Source: an uncultured Dorea sp. (GTDB lineage: Bacteria > Bacillota > Clostridia > Lachnospirales > Lachnospiraceae). From it: a DNA stretch of 22,497 nucleotides. Made by a program: the position numbers and the translations under genes. Under the pieces are notes generated by a model, which was given only the letters and a program-made list of their open reading frames with translations, did no database searches and was not told where the DNA came from. This document shows positions 8,520 to 16,363 of the stretch, in pieces; the first letter of the stretch is position 1; each line of letters begins with the position of its first letter. The stretch lies in assembly GCA_910584265.1 (NCBI GenBank), contig CAJTZE010000053.1, forward strand, positions 1 to 22,497, written 5' to 3'.

Positions 8520-8561
8520 ATTACGGTTCCCGCCCTGCTCTGCCTGAGCGGGAACTGTAAT
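8520..8561 (+). promoter_or_regulatory. Long hairpin in the leader of the BceA-like mRNA
   Basis: Fourteen base pairs (8520-8533 with 8548-8561, one of them G-U) close a 14-base loop. The GC-rich core is GTTCCCGC pairing with GCGGGAAC. A shorter alternative, GCTC (8537-8540) with GAGC (8546-8549), would compete with the inner end. No U-run follows and the ribosome site (8579-8583) lies outside the stem, so this is neither a normal terminator nor a simple sequestering stem. It could stabilise the message or act as a processing or binding site. Confidence 0.5.
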
Positions 8562-8591
8562 CATTGATTCTACAGGTTAGGAGTGATTTTG

Positions 8592-9359
8592 ATGAATGAC
8601 TATATCCGGGTATGTGATGTGGAAAAATACTACGGGAACAAATCGAATGTAACAAAGGCGGTGGACCGGGTCAGCTTTACCGTGGAGAAAGGGGAGTTTG
8701 TAGGCGTGATGGGTGCTTCCGGCTCCGGTAAGACGACACTTTTAAATATGCTTGCTACCATTGACCGGGTGACTGCGGGGCATATTTATTATGAAAACAC
8801 GGACATTACCGAGCTTAAGGAGGATGCCCTTTCGGAGTTCCGCAAGAGGAATCTAGGATTTGTATTTCAAGAGTATAATCTTCTGGATACGCTGACTATT
8901 GAAGAAAATATTATTCTGGCGCTGACCCTGCAGGGGGGAAAGAAACAGCAGATTCAGGGAGTGTGTGAGCAAATGTTAAGACTTCTTGGGATTGCGGATA
9001 TCCGGGAGAAATTTCCCTATCAGGTATCCGGCGGGCAGAAGCAGCGGTGTGCCTGTGCAAGGGCGATGGTGAACCATCCAAGGCTTCTTCTGGCAGACGA
9101 GCCCACTGGGGCGCTGGACTCCCGCTCGGCTCAGACACTGCTTGAGACATTTACGGACCTGAACCGGACTATGGGCGCGACGATTCTGATGGTGACCCAT
9201 GATGCATTTTCTTCAAGCTACTGCGGCCGGATTCTGTTTTTGAAGGATGGGAAGATTTTCCATGAGCTTGTGAGGGGAGAGAAGCCTAGAAAGGTGTTTC
9301 TACAGAAGATTCTGGATGTATTGTCACTGACGGGAGGTGAGCTTTCCGATGCTCAGTAA
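8592..9359 (+). CDS. BceA-like ABC transporter ATP-binding protein
   Basis: This is a 255-residue ATPase partnering the permease that follows. Motifs, numbered from ATG 8592, are Walker A GASGSGKTT at 41-49, Q-loop Q93, signature VSGGQ at 145-149, Walker B ending in D169-E170 with PTGALDS, and H203. The DEPTGALDS form and the neighbouring kinase, regulator and ten-helix permease place it in the bacitracin/lantibiotic-detoxification group. ATG 8592 is chosen because AGGAG (8579-8583) lies eight bases before it; a GTG three codons earlier overlaps that site. The gene overlaps the permease start by 11 bases, which implies coupling. Confidence 0.94.
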   Translation: MNDYIRVCDVEKYYGNKSNVTKAVDRVSFTVEKGEFVGVMGASGSGKTTLLNMLATIDRVTAGHIYYENTDITELKEDALSEFRKRNLGFVFQEYNLLDTLTIEENIILALTLQGGKKQQIQGVCEQMLRLLGIADIREKFPYQVSGGQKQRCACARAMVNHPRLLLADEPTGALDSRSAQTLLETFTDLNRTMGATILMVTHDAFSSSYCGRILFLKDGKIFHELVRGEKPRKVFLQKILDVLSLTGGELSDAQ

Positions 9360-11430
9360 GCTTGCATTCCGGAACATGAAGCGTTCCGCAAAGGACTATC
9401 TGGTCTATATGCTTACCATGGCGGTGGTAACTGCGCTGATGTATGCGTTTAACAGCTTGATTTTTCAAAATGACATAAACCAGTATTTTGAACTGGAGGC
9501 TCTGATGGAGGTGATGATCGGGCTTGCAACCTTTTTTATTGTGCTGATCGTTGCCTGGCTGATCAATTATATGGTCCGGTTTATGCTGGAAAAGCGGAGC
9601 AGTGAATTTGGAATCTATCTGCTTCTGGGTATGAAGAAGAAAATGATATCCAGAATTTACATGAGGGAGAATATTCTGCTTGGCGGCATCTCTTTCCTGA
9701 TCGGTATTCTTTTTGGAATTCTTCTCAGGCAGGTTCTTTTAGCGGTAATGTTTTCCATGATAAGAGTGGAATATCGCATCCACATTTCTTTCAATAAATG
9801 GACGGTACTTATGACGGTGCTCTGCTATGCGGGATGTTATCTCCTTGCGTTATTTAGGTGCAGGCGGAAATTTAAGAAAATGAATATCCATGACCTGATG
9901 GATGCGAAGCGGAGGAATGAGGAGATAAAAGAGAAGAAGGAGGGGCTGAAACAGCTCCTTCTGCCGGTATCTGTTTTGTTTATCCTTGCCTTCTGGGCGG
10001 TGTTTTCCATGCTTTCTGATGTGGGGGAGATTGCACTGTTTCTGACCGGGCTGGTGATTACCATCTATCTTTTTTATATGGGGCTTTCGGCATGGATCAT
10101 CTGTTATGTCAGGAAGAAAGGAAATGGGATCTATAAGGGACAGAATCTGTTTCTGCTGCGGCAGTTTGCATCTAAAATAAGGACAATGCAGTTTACCATG
10201 GGAACATTAACGGCTCTGTTTACCCTTGCCCTTATGGGGGCGTCTGTCGCGCTTATGTTCAGCGGCTACGAAAATACGGTGCTGGAGGAGAAATTTCCGT
10301 TTGATGTACAGGTGTACAGCGGCGATCCGGAGGATGATTTTACAGATGAGCTGGAAGTGCTGCAGGAAAATACCGAGCCTCTGAAGCTATATACCTACCG
10401 CATTTATACAGATCATGCAGATCAGGTGAATACCTGGATGCTGACCCATTTGAGGGCATGGGGAACCATGTATCAAAAGAAGGATGGAAGCCCGGATATG
10501 GATAAGGTTAAAAGCATGCTGAAAGAGGAGGGGGTCTACTGCACCTGCGATACCTATATGGGTATCACGGATTATAATTATCTGCGGGATATGCTGGGGT
10601 ATGACAGGGCAGAGATCAGTGACGGAGAATATCTGGTGCATATTAAGCCGAGGCTTTATGAGGAAGTACAGGGGATCGGGGAGGAGCTTAAGATTGCGGA
10701 TGCATCGGGAAACGGGTATCTTAGCTGCGCAGGCATTTATGGGGAACCGTTCTCTCAGGACGGCCATAACGGCGGTGATTATGTGGTGGTAGTGCCGGAT
10801 AAGGTTTTAAACAGGATGAAGCCCTATTATTCAGAGCTGGCAGCAGATATCAAGGGAGCCGCGCCGCGGGATCTGAACCAGAAGCTGGACGGGCTGACGG
10901 ATGACGAGGAACATGATTTTGGCGGGCATAAGATGCCGGATCTGGAGGGCAATAGCTGCAGCGGTTCAGATAATATTATTAACTATGCGGCAGTCAATCT
11001 GGTGAGGGATAATCTGATCCCGGAAGTGAAGTTCATGCTGGCATCCCTGATCATTCCGCTGTTTTATATCGGGCTGGTATTCGTATGCGTGGCGGTGACG
11101 GTGCTGTCCGTACAGCAGCTTTCTGATTCGGCCAAATATAAATTCCGGTACGATGTGCTGGCGAAGCTCGGATTGGAGCGGGCACAGCTCCACAGTTTGA
11201 TAAGGAAGCAGCTTGGAGCATATTATTTGTGTCCGGCAGTGCTTGCTATTATTATCAGCGGAAAAATGATACTGACTATGAGCAAGGGGTTTGTGATGCT
11301 GACAGGAGTTCCGGTTAGCTCCGGCTCGTTTTTTGCAAAAAGCATCGCGCTGTTTTTCGGAATTTATGTGGTGTATTTTGCAGTCACCTATGTTGGATTT
11401 GTAAGGAATGTGGATGAGGAAAGGGGCTGA
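9349..11430 (+). CDS. BceB-like ABC transporter permease (peptide antibiotic resistance)
   Basis: This is a membrane permease of about 693 residues with the diagnostic BceB plan. Ten hydrophobic helices are visible: seven in roughly the first 310 residues, then a large extracytoplasmic domain of about 240 residues, then three more at the end. It begins with LSKLAFRNMKRSAKDYLVYM, close to the conserved BceB N terminus. Family members remove or shield peptide antibiotics such as bacitracin or lantibiotics from lipid-linked targets, and also signal to the BceS-like kinase. ATG 9349 is preferred to GTG 9337, because the GTG overlaps the GGGAGG ribosome site. Which drug it handles cannot be read from the sequence, since the external domain is variable. 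Confidence 0.92.
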   Translation: MLSKLAFRNMKRSAKDYLVYMLTMAVVTALMYAFNSLIFQNDINQYFELEALMEVMIGLATFFIVLIVAWLINYMVRFMLEKRSSEFGIYLLLGMKKKMISRIYMRENILLGGISFLIGILFGILLRQVLLAVMFSMIRVEYRIHISFNKWTVLMTVLCYAGCYLLALFRCRRKFKKMNIHDLMDAKRRNEEIKEKKEGLKQLLLPVSVLFILAFWAVFSMLSDVGEIALFLTGLVITIYLFYMGLSAWIICYVRKKGNGIYKGQNLFLLRQFASKIRTMQFTMGTLTALFTLALMGASVALMFSGYENTVLEEKFPFDVQVYSGDPEDDFTDELEVLQENTEPLKLYTYRIYTDHADQVNTWMLTHLRAWGTMYQKKDGSPDMDKVKSMLKEEGVYCTCDTYMGITDYNYLRDMLGYDRAEISDGEYLVHIKPRLYEEVQGIGEELKIADASGNGYLSCAGIYGEPFSQDGHNGGDYVVVVPDKVLNRMKPYYSELAADIKGAAPRDLNQKLDGLTDDEEHDFGGHKMPDLEGNSCSGSDNIINYAAVNLVRDNLIPEVKFMLASLIIPLFYIGLVFVCVAVTVLSVQQLSDSAKYKFRYDVLAKLGLERAQLHSLIRKQLGAYYLCPAVLAIIISGKMILTMSKGFVMLTGVPVSSGSFFAKSIALFFGIYVVYFAVTYVGFVRNVDEERG

Positions 11431-11434
11431 TGAT

Positions 11435-12301
11435 ATGGATGTGACTGTAAAAACCAGCACAAAACGCGCGGTCAGTGCGATTGTATTATCCATTTTGGTA
11501 CTGATAGCAGCACAGTTGGTTTCCGTATCGGCTGGTACTGGAATAGCTTCTCTTACCGCGCAGGCGGCGTTTGGCAATGTGGCCGCGGCAGGTTTGTATC
11601 CCCTGCTGACAGTGCTTGGACTGCGCGTGCTGTGTAACAAGATTTTAAGGTGCTCATTGGCGGACTGCGGCATCTCAAAGTGTAAGATCAAGCCTGTTTG
11701 GGGAATCTGCGCAATCTGTATGCCGACAATTGTCATAATCGCTTTCCTTTTCGTGCCCGGGCATTGGGAGAATTCTGCTATGGAGCCTTGGGAAGCGGCG
11801 GATGCACTGACTGGATCGGTTTTATTTACAGGATTTGCTGTTGGATTTGTGGAGGAGGCAGTGTTCCGCGGAGTGATCATGAAGGTATTGGAAATGAGGT
11901 GGAACAGAGTTATAGCGGTGCTTGTTCCGTCTGTGATGTTTGGAGCGCTTCATGTGATAGGGACGAGTATGGATTTCTTAAGCTTTCTTCAGCTTGTGAT
12001 TGCAGGAAGCGCTGTGGGGATTTGGTTTTCCCTTGTTACATATGAGAGCGGGAACATCTGGTCAAACGCATTTATACATAGTATCTGGAATATATGTATG
12101 GGAAGCGGGATTTTATATATCAGCATGGAAGCATCGGAAAATTCAATCTTTAGTTACGTGCTGGATACGGATTCTTTCCTGATTTCCGGCGGTGATTTCG
12201 GCGTAGAAGCATCCTGTATTTCAATTGTGGTTTATCTGATCTTTATCCTGCTGGCAGGAGCGTTATTAAAAAGCAGAGACAAGGCGGGGGTAAAGAGATA
12301 A
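11435..12301 (+). CDS. CPBP-family intramembrane metalloprotease (Abi/CAAX-like)
   Basis: This is a 288-residue multi-pass membrane protein. It carries the CPBP signature motifs: VEEAVFRG with E140, E141 and R145; FGALH with H173; and NAFIHSIWN with H215 and N219. All predicted catalytic positions are present, so it should be active. The family includes CAAX prenyl proteases and bacterial proteins linked to bacteriocin self-immunity and peptide processing. The start is set by AGGGG (11422-11426) eight bases upstream; the gene begins four bases after the permease stop, so it belongs to the same operon. An upstream ATG at 11408 would overlap the permease and lacks a good ribosome site. A role in peptide resistance is inferred from position. 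Confidence 0.88.
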   Translation: MDVTVKTSTKRAVSAIVLSILVLIAAQLVSVSAGTGIASLTAQAAFGNVAAAGLYPLLTVLGLRVLCNKILRCSLADCGISKCKIKPVWGICAICMPTIVIIAFLFVPGHWENSAMEPWEAADALTGSVLFTGFAVGFVEEAVFRGVIMKVLEMRWNRVIAVLVPSVMFGALHVIGTSMDFLSFLQLVIAGSAVGIWFSLVTYESGNIWSNAFIHSIWNICMGSGILYISMEASENSIFSYVLDTDSFLISGGDFGVEASCISIVVYLIFILLAGALLKSRDKAGVKR

Positions 12302-12425
12302 AAGGATGATAAGTGCATGTAGAAATGAAAATGGAAACATGCTACAATGGTGTACAGAGCATAACATTCTTGTATAGCAAATACTTATTTATGGTCAAAT
12401 ATTTTTAGTCAGGGAAGTGATGAAC

Positions 12426-13103
12426 ATGAGATTATTAATTGATGATGCGGATATGAGGGAAATCAGACGGCTGTATGACTTGTATCCCATTGACGGAGTG
12501 ACAACAAATCCGTCAATACTTGCGAAAACCGGAAGGAAGCCTTATGAGGTTCTGAAAGAGATCCGGGAATTCATCGGAAAGGAAGCTGACCTGCATGTAC
12601 AGGCAATCGCGAAGGATGCGGCAGGGATGGTGAAGGACGCCCATGCGATCGTTCAGGTTCTCGGCGGGGCAACCTTTGTAAAGATTCCGTGTATCCCGGA
12701 GGGCTTTAAGGCAATGAAACTTCTGAAAAAGGATGGGATCCGCACAACAGGAACAGCAATCTATACTCCGATGCAGGCTTATCTGGCGGCAAAAAGCGGT
12801 GCTTCTTATACAGCGCCTTACATTAACAGGATTGATGATATGGGGTATGACGGTATCCATGTGACGAAGGAGATCCAGGATATCTTTGAGGTGAACCAGT
12901 TTGATACCATGGTTCTGGCTGCAAGCTTTAAAAATTCCCAGCAGGTGCTGGAGCTATGTAAATATGGCGTGGGTGGTGTGACGGCTGCGCCTTTTGTAAT
13001 GGATAAATTCGTCAATAACGCGGCGATTACGGCGGCGGTAGATGTATTTGTCAAGGATTTTGAGAAGCTGGCCGGAGAAGGGGTTACCATGGCTGAACTG
13101 TAG
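12426..13103 (+). CDS. fsa: Fructose-6-phosphate aldolase/transaldolase-family enzyme
   Basis: This small class I aldolase has about 225 residues, the size of E. coli FsaA and far shorter than classical transaldolase. The Schiff-base lysine is K86 in TFVKIPC. Other conserved stretches are GVTTNPSI near residue 24, the GTAIYTPMQA stretch, APYINRIDD and LAASFK. Enzymes of this group either cleave fructose 6-phosphate to glyceraldehyde 3-phosphate and dihydroxyacetone or act as short transaldolases, and the sequence alone does not separate these. ATG 12426 (ten bases after AGGGA at 12411-12415) is preferred; GTG 12417 and ATG 12420 are possible. A TACAAT -10-like hexamer at 12343-12348 is the best upstream promoter sign. 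A strong terminator follows. Confidence 0.9.
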   Translation: MRLLIDDADMREIRRLYDLYPIDGVTTNPSILAKTGRKPYEVLKEIREFIGKEADLHVQAIAKDAAGMVKDAHAIVQVLGGATFVKIPCIPEGFKAMKLLKKDGIRTTGTAIYTPMQAYLAAKSGASYTAPYINRIDDMGYDGIHVTKEIQDIFEVNQFDTMVLAASFKNSQQVLELCKYGVGGVTAAPFVMDKFVNNAAITAAVDVFVKDFEKLAGEGVTMAEL

Positions 13104-13132
13104 TAAGCGGCAATGTGCATCCGTCGGAGATT

Positions 13133-13173
13133 CTAGGGAAGTGCTGATTTAATTAGCGCTTCCTTAGTTTTTT
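13133..13173 (+). terminator. Rho-independent terminator after the aldolase gene
   Basis: CTAGGGAAGTGCT (13133-13145) pairs with AGCGCTTCCTTAG (13155-13167) in 13 pairs including two G-U, with a nine-base loop and then six T (13168-13173). It separates the aldolase from the copper operon. Confidence 0.92.
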
Positions 13174-13241
13174 AGAAGTCTGTATTCTGGATTCTGTTTT
13201 TATTTCCCAATTCTAAATCCAAGAATTTTTTAAAGAAAACA

Positions 13242-13270
13242 TTGACAAATACCCCTGATAGGTATATAGT
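13242..13270 (+). promoter_or_regulatory. Copper operon promoter
   Basis: A perfect TTGACA (13242-13247), a 17-base spacer and TATAGT (13265-13270) make a near-consensus promoter. Its spacer and -10 lie within the inverted repeat at 13247-13295, so a repressor bound there would block RNA polymerase directly. Confidence 0.85.
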
Positions 13271-13295
13271 ATCCATATACCTATCAGGGGTATTT
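13247..13295. promoter_or_regulatory. Duplicated CsoR operator (perfect 21-bp-arm inverted repeat)
   Basis: The 21 bases at 13247-13267 are exactly the reverse complement of 13275-13295, with a seven-base centre. Each arm contains the core ATACCCCTGATAGGTAT, which is itself a pseudo-palindrome (ATACC/GGTAT) with the C-run/G-run character of CsoR sites. The whole therefore looks like two CsoR sites facing each other across the promoter of the csoR-copA operon. Binding by the CsoR protein encoded just downstream is inferred from position and family. Confidence 0.8.
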
Positions 13296-13366
13296 AGTGT
13301 CTGGACAGAGAGGGATTTGACCATTAGAAGATGTATAATCCTAAAGTATAAGGAGAATTTATAATT

Positions 13367-13672
13367 ATGGAAGAAGAGAAGAGATGCTGTCAGCAAAAGA
13401 AAACAGAGCGCTCCGAGGAGCAGAGAAGGAAGCTTCTGAATCGTCTTCGGAGAATAGAAGGCCAGGTGCGGGGACTTCAGACGATGATAGAGAATGACGT
13501 TTATTGTAATGATATCCTGATTCAGTCGTCGGCGGTGAACGCGGCAATGAATGCTTTTAATAAGGAGCTTCTGGCGAATCACATCCATACCTGTGTACTC
13601 AGAGACATCAGGGAAGGGAAGGATGAGGTAGTAGATGAGCTTGTGGCAACGATACAGAAGCTTATGAGATAA
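13367..13672 (+). CDS. csoR: CsoR-family copper-sensing transcriptional repressor
   Basis: This 101-residue all-helical repressor represses the copper operon in the absence of Cu(I). The copper ligands match Mycobacterium CsoR in spacing: C47, H72 and C76 correspond to C36, H61 and C65. The first helix carries the family run NRLRRIEGQVRGL. Two further cysteines lie at residues 7-8 in the flexible N terminus. The C-H-C set supports Cu(I) over the nickel- or formaldehyde-sensing relatives. AGGAG at 13351-13355 lies eleven bases before the ATG. The Cu(I) ATPase begins 15 bases after its stop, and the operator/promoter lies directly upstream, so the gene is autoregulated. Confidence 0.95.
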   Translation: MEEEKRCCQQKKTERSEEQRRKLLNRLRRIEGQVRGLQTMIENDVYCNDILIQSSAVNAAMNAFNKELLANHIHTCVLRDIREGKDEVVDELVATIQKLMR

Positions 13673-13687
13673 TTGGAGGAATAGAAT

Positions 13688-16225
13688 ATGGAGCAATATA
13701 CAGTTACGGGGATGAGCTGTGCCGCCTGCAGCGCCCGCGTGGAAAAGGCGGTTTCGAAGGTGTCCGGAGTTACGTCCTGCTCTGTCAGCCTGCTGACTAA
13801 TACGATGGGCGTGGAAGGAGATGCCTCTGCCCAGAATATTATTTCTGCAGTGGAGGAGGCCGGATACGGAGCTTCGCCAAAGGGGGCAGAGGCGGAAAAG
13901 GCCGGGCAGTCGGTATCGGAGGATGCGCTGAAAGACAGAGAGACTCCTATATTAAAAAGAAGGCTGGTTTCTTCTCTCGGATTTTTGGTCGTGCTTATGT
14001 ATTTTTCCATGGGGCATATGATGTGGTCCTGGCCGGTGCCGGCATGGTTTGAACATAATCATATAGCCATGGGGATTCTGCAGCTTCTTCTGGCCGGAAT
14101 CATTATGGTCATCAATCAGAAGTTTTTTATCAGCGGATTTAAGAGCCTCTGGCACAGGGCGCCGAATATGGATACACTGGTGGCTCTTGGCTCTATGGCT
14201 TCGTATGTGTGGAGTATTTTTGCGTTGTTTATGATGACGGATGCCCAGCTTCATGGAGATATGGACGGCGTTATGAAATATATGCACGAGTTTTACTTTG
14301 AATCAGCGGCTATGATCCTGACGCTGATCACTGTGGGCAAGATGCTGGAGGCAAGATCGAAGGGGAAGACCACAGATGCATTAAAGAGCCTGATGAAGCT
14401 GGCGCCGAAGACAGCGGTGCTGGTGCGGGAGGGCGCAGAGGTTACCGTGCCGATCGAACAGGTGAGAAAAGGAGATATTTTTGTAGTCCGGCCCGGAGAG
14501 AATATACCCGTGGATGGTATAGTATTAGAGGGGATCAGTGCAGTCAATGAGGCGGCTCTGACCGGAGAGAGCATCCCGGTGGATAAGTCGGCAGGGGATA
14601 TGGTTTCTGCCGCGACCATGAACCAGTCAGGGTTCTTAAGGTGTGAGGCATCCAGAGTGGGAGAGGATACCACACTGTCCCAGATTATTAAGATGGTGAG
14701 CGATGCGGCGGCTACCAAAGCGCCGATTGCCAAGATTGCGGATAAGGTGTCGGGAGTATTTGTGCCGATCGTAATTTCCATTGCAGTGGTTACAACAATC
14801 GTCTGGCTTCTGCTTGGAAGAGAATTTGCCTATGCGCTGGCCAGAGGAATTTCCATTCTGGTCATCAGCTGTCCCTGCGCACTGGGGCTTGCAACTCCGG
14901 TTGCCATTATGGTGGGGAACGGCCTCGGCGCGAGAAATGGAATCCTGTTTAAGACAGCGGCTTCGCTGGAAGAGGCGGGAAAGGTTCAGATCGTGGCGCT
15001 GGATAAGACCGGAACCATCACCAGCGGGGAACCAGTGGTAACGGATCTGGTGCCGGCGGAAGGCATCAGCGAGAAGGAGTTATTGGAGATGGCTCTTGCC
15101 CTGGAGGCAAAGAGTGAGCATCCTCTTGCAAGAGCAGTTTTGAAGAAGGGAAAGGAACTGTCCTTGAAAATGGATGAGGTTTCGGATTTTACAGCGCTTC
15201 CGGGAAACGGCCTGTCAGCGGCTCTGGGCGGAAAGCGTCTGCTTGGCGGCAGCATGTCATTTATCGGAGAGAAGCTTCCGCTTCCAAAAGAGATGAAGCA
15301 CAGAGCAGAGGAGCTGGCGGAGAATGGAAAAACACCGCTTTTGTTTGCGGAGGATGACCGTCTTCTTGGTATTATCGCGGTTGCTGATACAATCAAGGAA
15401 GACAGCAGTAGGGCAGTAAGGCAGCTTCAGGGCATGGGCATTCATGTGGTCATGCTGACCGGGGATAATGAGCGCACGGCAAGAGCCATCGGCAGACAGG
15501 CCGGTGTGGATGAAGTGATTGCAGGAGTGCTGCCGGACGGCAAGGAAAGCGTGATCCGAAAACTGAAGGAACAGGGGAAAACAGCCATGGTCGGAGACGG
15601 CATCAACGATGCCCCTGCACTGACAAGAGCGGATATGGGAATTGCGATTGGAGCCGGTGCAGACGTGGCAGTGGATGCGGCGGATGTGGTGCTGATGAAG
15701 AGTACGTTAAGCGGCGTTCCGGCCGCAATACGCTTAAGCCGGGCGGCACTCCGCAATATCCATGAGAATCTGTTCTGGGCATTTATCTATAATATCATTG
15801 GCATACCGCTGGCGGCGGGAGTATTTGTGCACTTCGGCCTGACCTTAAATCCGATGTTCGGTGCGGCAGCAATGAGTCTTTCAAGTTTTTGTGTAGTATC
15901 GAATGCACTGAGGCTGAATTTCTGTAAGCTGCATGACGCCGGCAGGGATAGGAAGGTTAAGCCTGCAAATATAACAATTATAAATGAGCAATCAGGAAAG
16001 GATGGGAAAGAAACCATGACAAAGACAATGAAAATCGAAGGAATGATGTGCGGACACTGTGAGGCGAGAGTGAAGAAGGTGTTGGAAGCGCTTGCAGAGG
16101 TGGATTCTGCGGAGGTAAGCCATGAGGCAGGCACCGCGGTTGTGACCATGAGTGCAGAGGTATCAAATGAAGTGCTGAAAAAGACTGTGGAGGATCAGGA
16201 CTATAAGGTGATTTCTATTGCATAG
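13688..16225 (+). CDS. copA: Cu(I)-exporting P-type ATPase with C-terminal CopZ-like domain
   Basis: This 845-residue membrane pump exports Cu(I) at the cost of ATP. An N-terminal HMA domain carries MSCAAC (C11, C14). The membrane CPC motif is C395-P396-C397, the phosphorylated aspartate is D439 in DKTGT, and GDGIND is at 636-641. The last helices carry YN and MSLSSFCVVSNALRL, the P1B-1 signature for monovalent copper. A second complete HMA domain starts near M777 with GMMCGHC (C788, C791), in the place where a separate CopZ chaperone gene is normally found. GGAGG (13675-13679) lies eight bases before the start. The gene is cotranscribed with csoR and regulated by it. The extra domain may also be made alone from an internal ATG at 16016. 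Confidence 0.95.
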   Translation: MEQYTVTGMSCAACSARVEKAVSKVSGVTSCSVSLLTNTMGVEGDASAQNIISAVEEAGYGASPKGAEAEKAGQSVSEDALKDRETPILKRRLVSSLGFLVVLMYFSMGHMMWSWPVPAWFEHNHIAMGILQLLLAGIIMVINQKFFISGFKSLWHRAPNMDTLVALGSMASYVWSIFALFMMTDAQLHGDMDGVMKYMHEFYFESAAMILTLITVGKMLEARSKGKTTDALKSLMKLAPKTAVLVREGAEVTVPIEQVRKGDIFVVRPGENIPVDGIVLEGISAVNEAALTGESIPVDKSAGDMVSAATMNQSGFLRCEASRVGEDTTLSQIIKMVSDAAATKAPIAKIADKVSGVFVPIVISIAVVTTIVWLLLGREFAYALARGISILVISCPCALGLATPVAIMVGNGLGARNGILFKTAASLEEAGKVQIVALDKTGTITSGEPVVTDLVPAEGISEKELLEMALALEAKSEHPLARAVLKKGKELSLKMDEVSDFTALPGNGLSAALGGKRLLGGSMSFIGEKLPLPKEMKHRAEELAENGKTPLLFAEDDRLLGIIAVADTIKEDSSRAVRQLQGMGIHVVMLTGDNERTARAIGRQAGVDEVIAGVLPDGKESVIRKLKEQGKTAMVGDGINDAPALTRADMGIAIGAGADVAVDAADVVLMKSTLSGVPAAIRLSRAALRNIHENLFWAFIYNIIGIPLAAGVFVHFGLTLNPMFGAAAMSLSSFCVVSNALRLNFCKLHDAGRDRKVKPANITIINEQSGKDGKETMTKTMKIEGMMCGHCEARVKKVLEALAEVDSAEVSHEAGTAVVTMSAEVSNEVLKKTVEDQDYKVISIA
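15996..16018 (+). promoter_or_regulatory. Possible internal ribosome site and start for a free CopZ-like domain
   Basis: A purine-rich stretch with GGAAAGGATGGGAAAG lies just before ATG 16016, in frame with copA (M777). Translation from there would give a 69-residue protein of typical CopZ size, with CGHC near its start. The ribosome site is plausible, not perfect, and real use is not shown by sequence alone. Confidence 0.35.
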
Positions 16226-16244
16226 TAAATCTGTTTAAAATATC

Positions 16245-16274
16245 TTGACAGGAGATGTGCAGACGTGTTAGTAT
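16245..16274 (+). promoter_or_regulatory. Promoter of the ptsG leader
   Basis: A perfect TTGACA (16245-16250) is followed after 18 bases by TAGTAT (16269-16274), 20 bases after the copA stop. Transcription would begin just ahead of the antiterminator target at 16283. The -10 is weak, and no terminator separates it from copA. Confidence 0.6.
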
Positions 16275-16282
16275 TTTAACAG

Positions 16283-16319
16283 ATAGTATGTTACTTGTGA
16301 TGAACGAGGCATTAACTAT
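16283..16319 (+). promoter_or_regulatory. Ribonucleic antiterminator (RAT) for a BglG/GlcT-family protein
   Basis: The stretch contains ATGTTACT and GAGGCATTAA in the order and spacing of LicT/SacY/GlcT target RNAs. A lower stem pairs ATAGT (16283-16287) with ACTAT (16315-16319). An upper stem pairs CTTGT (16294-16298) with ACGAG (16304-16308) around the loop GATGA. The unpaired bases between the stems give the expected bulges. Its 3' half is also the 5' arm of the terminator at 16309-16363, so the two folds exclude each other. The likely reader is the antiterminator encoded at 18684-19520. Confidence 0.8.
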
Positions 16320-16363
16320 ACGTAAGTTTTATTATGAATTTATGTGGGTTAGTGTCTTTTTTT
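16309..16363 (+). terminator. Conditional terminator in the ptsG leader
   Basis: GCATTAAC (16309-16316) pairs with GTTAGTGT (16348-16355), extended by an inner stem of 16320-16326 with 16339-16345, and followed by C and seven T (16357-16363). Formation of the RAT removes its 5' arm and permits read-through. A small TACCC/GGGTA hairpin follows at 16365-16377; the remaining leader to 16493 shows nothing else clear. Confidence 0.78.

Noticed and set aside
12315..12342. GCATGT/ACATGC inverted repeat between the CPBP and aldolase genes
   Set aside because: Six-base arms with a 16-base spacer and no T-run; too weak to call a terminator or operator.
12343..12354. TACA-N4-TGTA resembling a BlaI/CopY site
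   Set aside because: The known consensus has a two-base spacer and there is no BlaI/CopY gene here, so chance is likely.
13172..13696. 174-codon open frame on the minus strand opposite csoR
   Set aside because: It is antisense to csoR and runs through the operator, promoter and copA ribosome site; composition and content are not protein-like.
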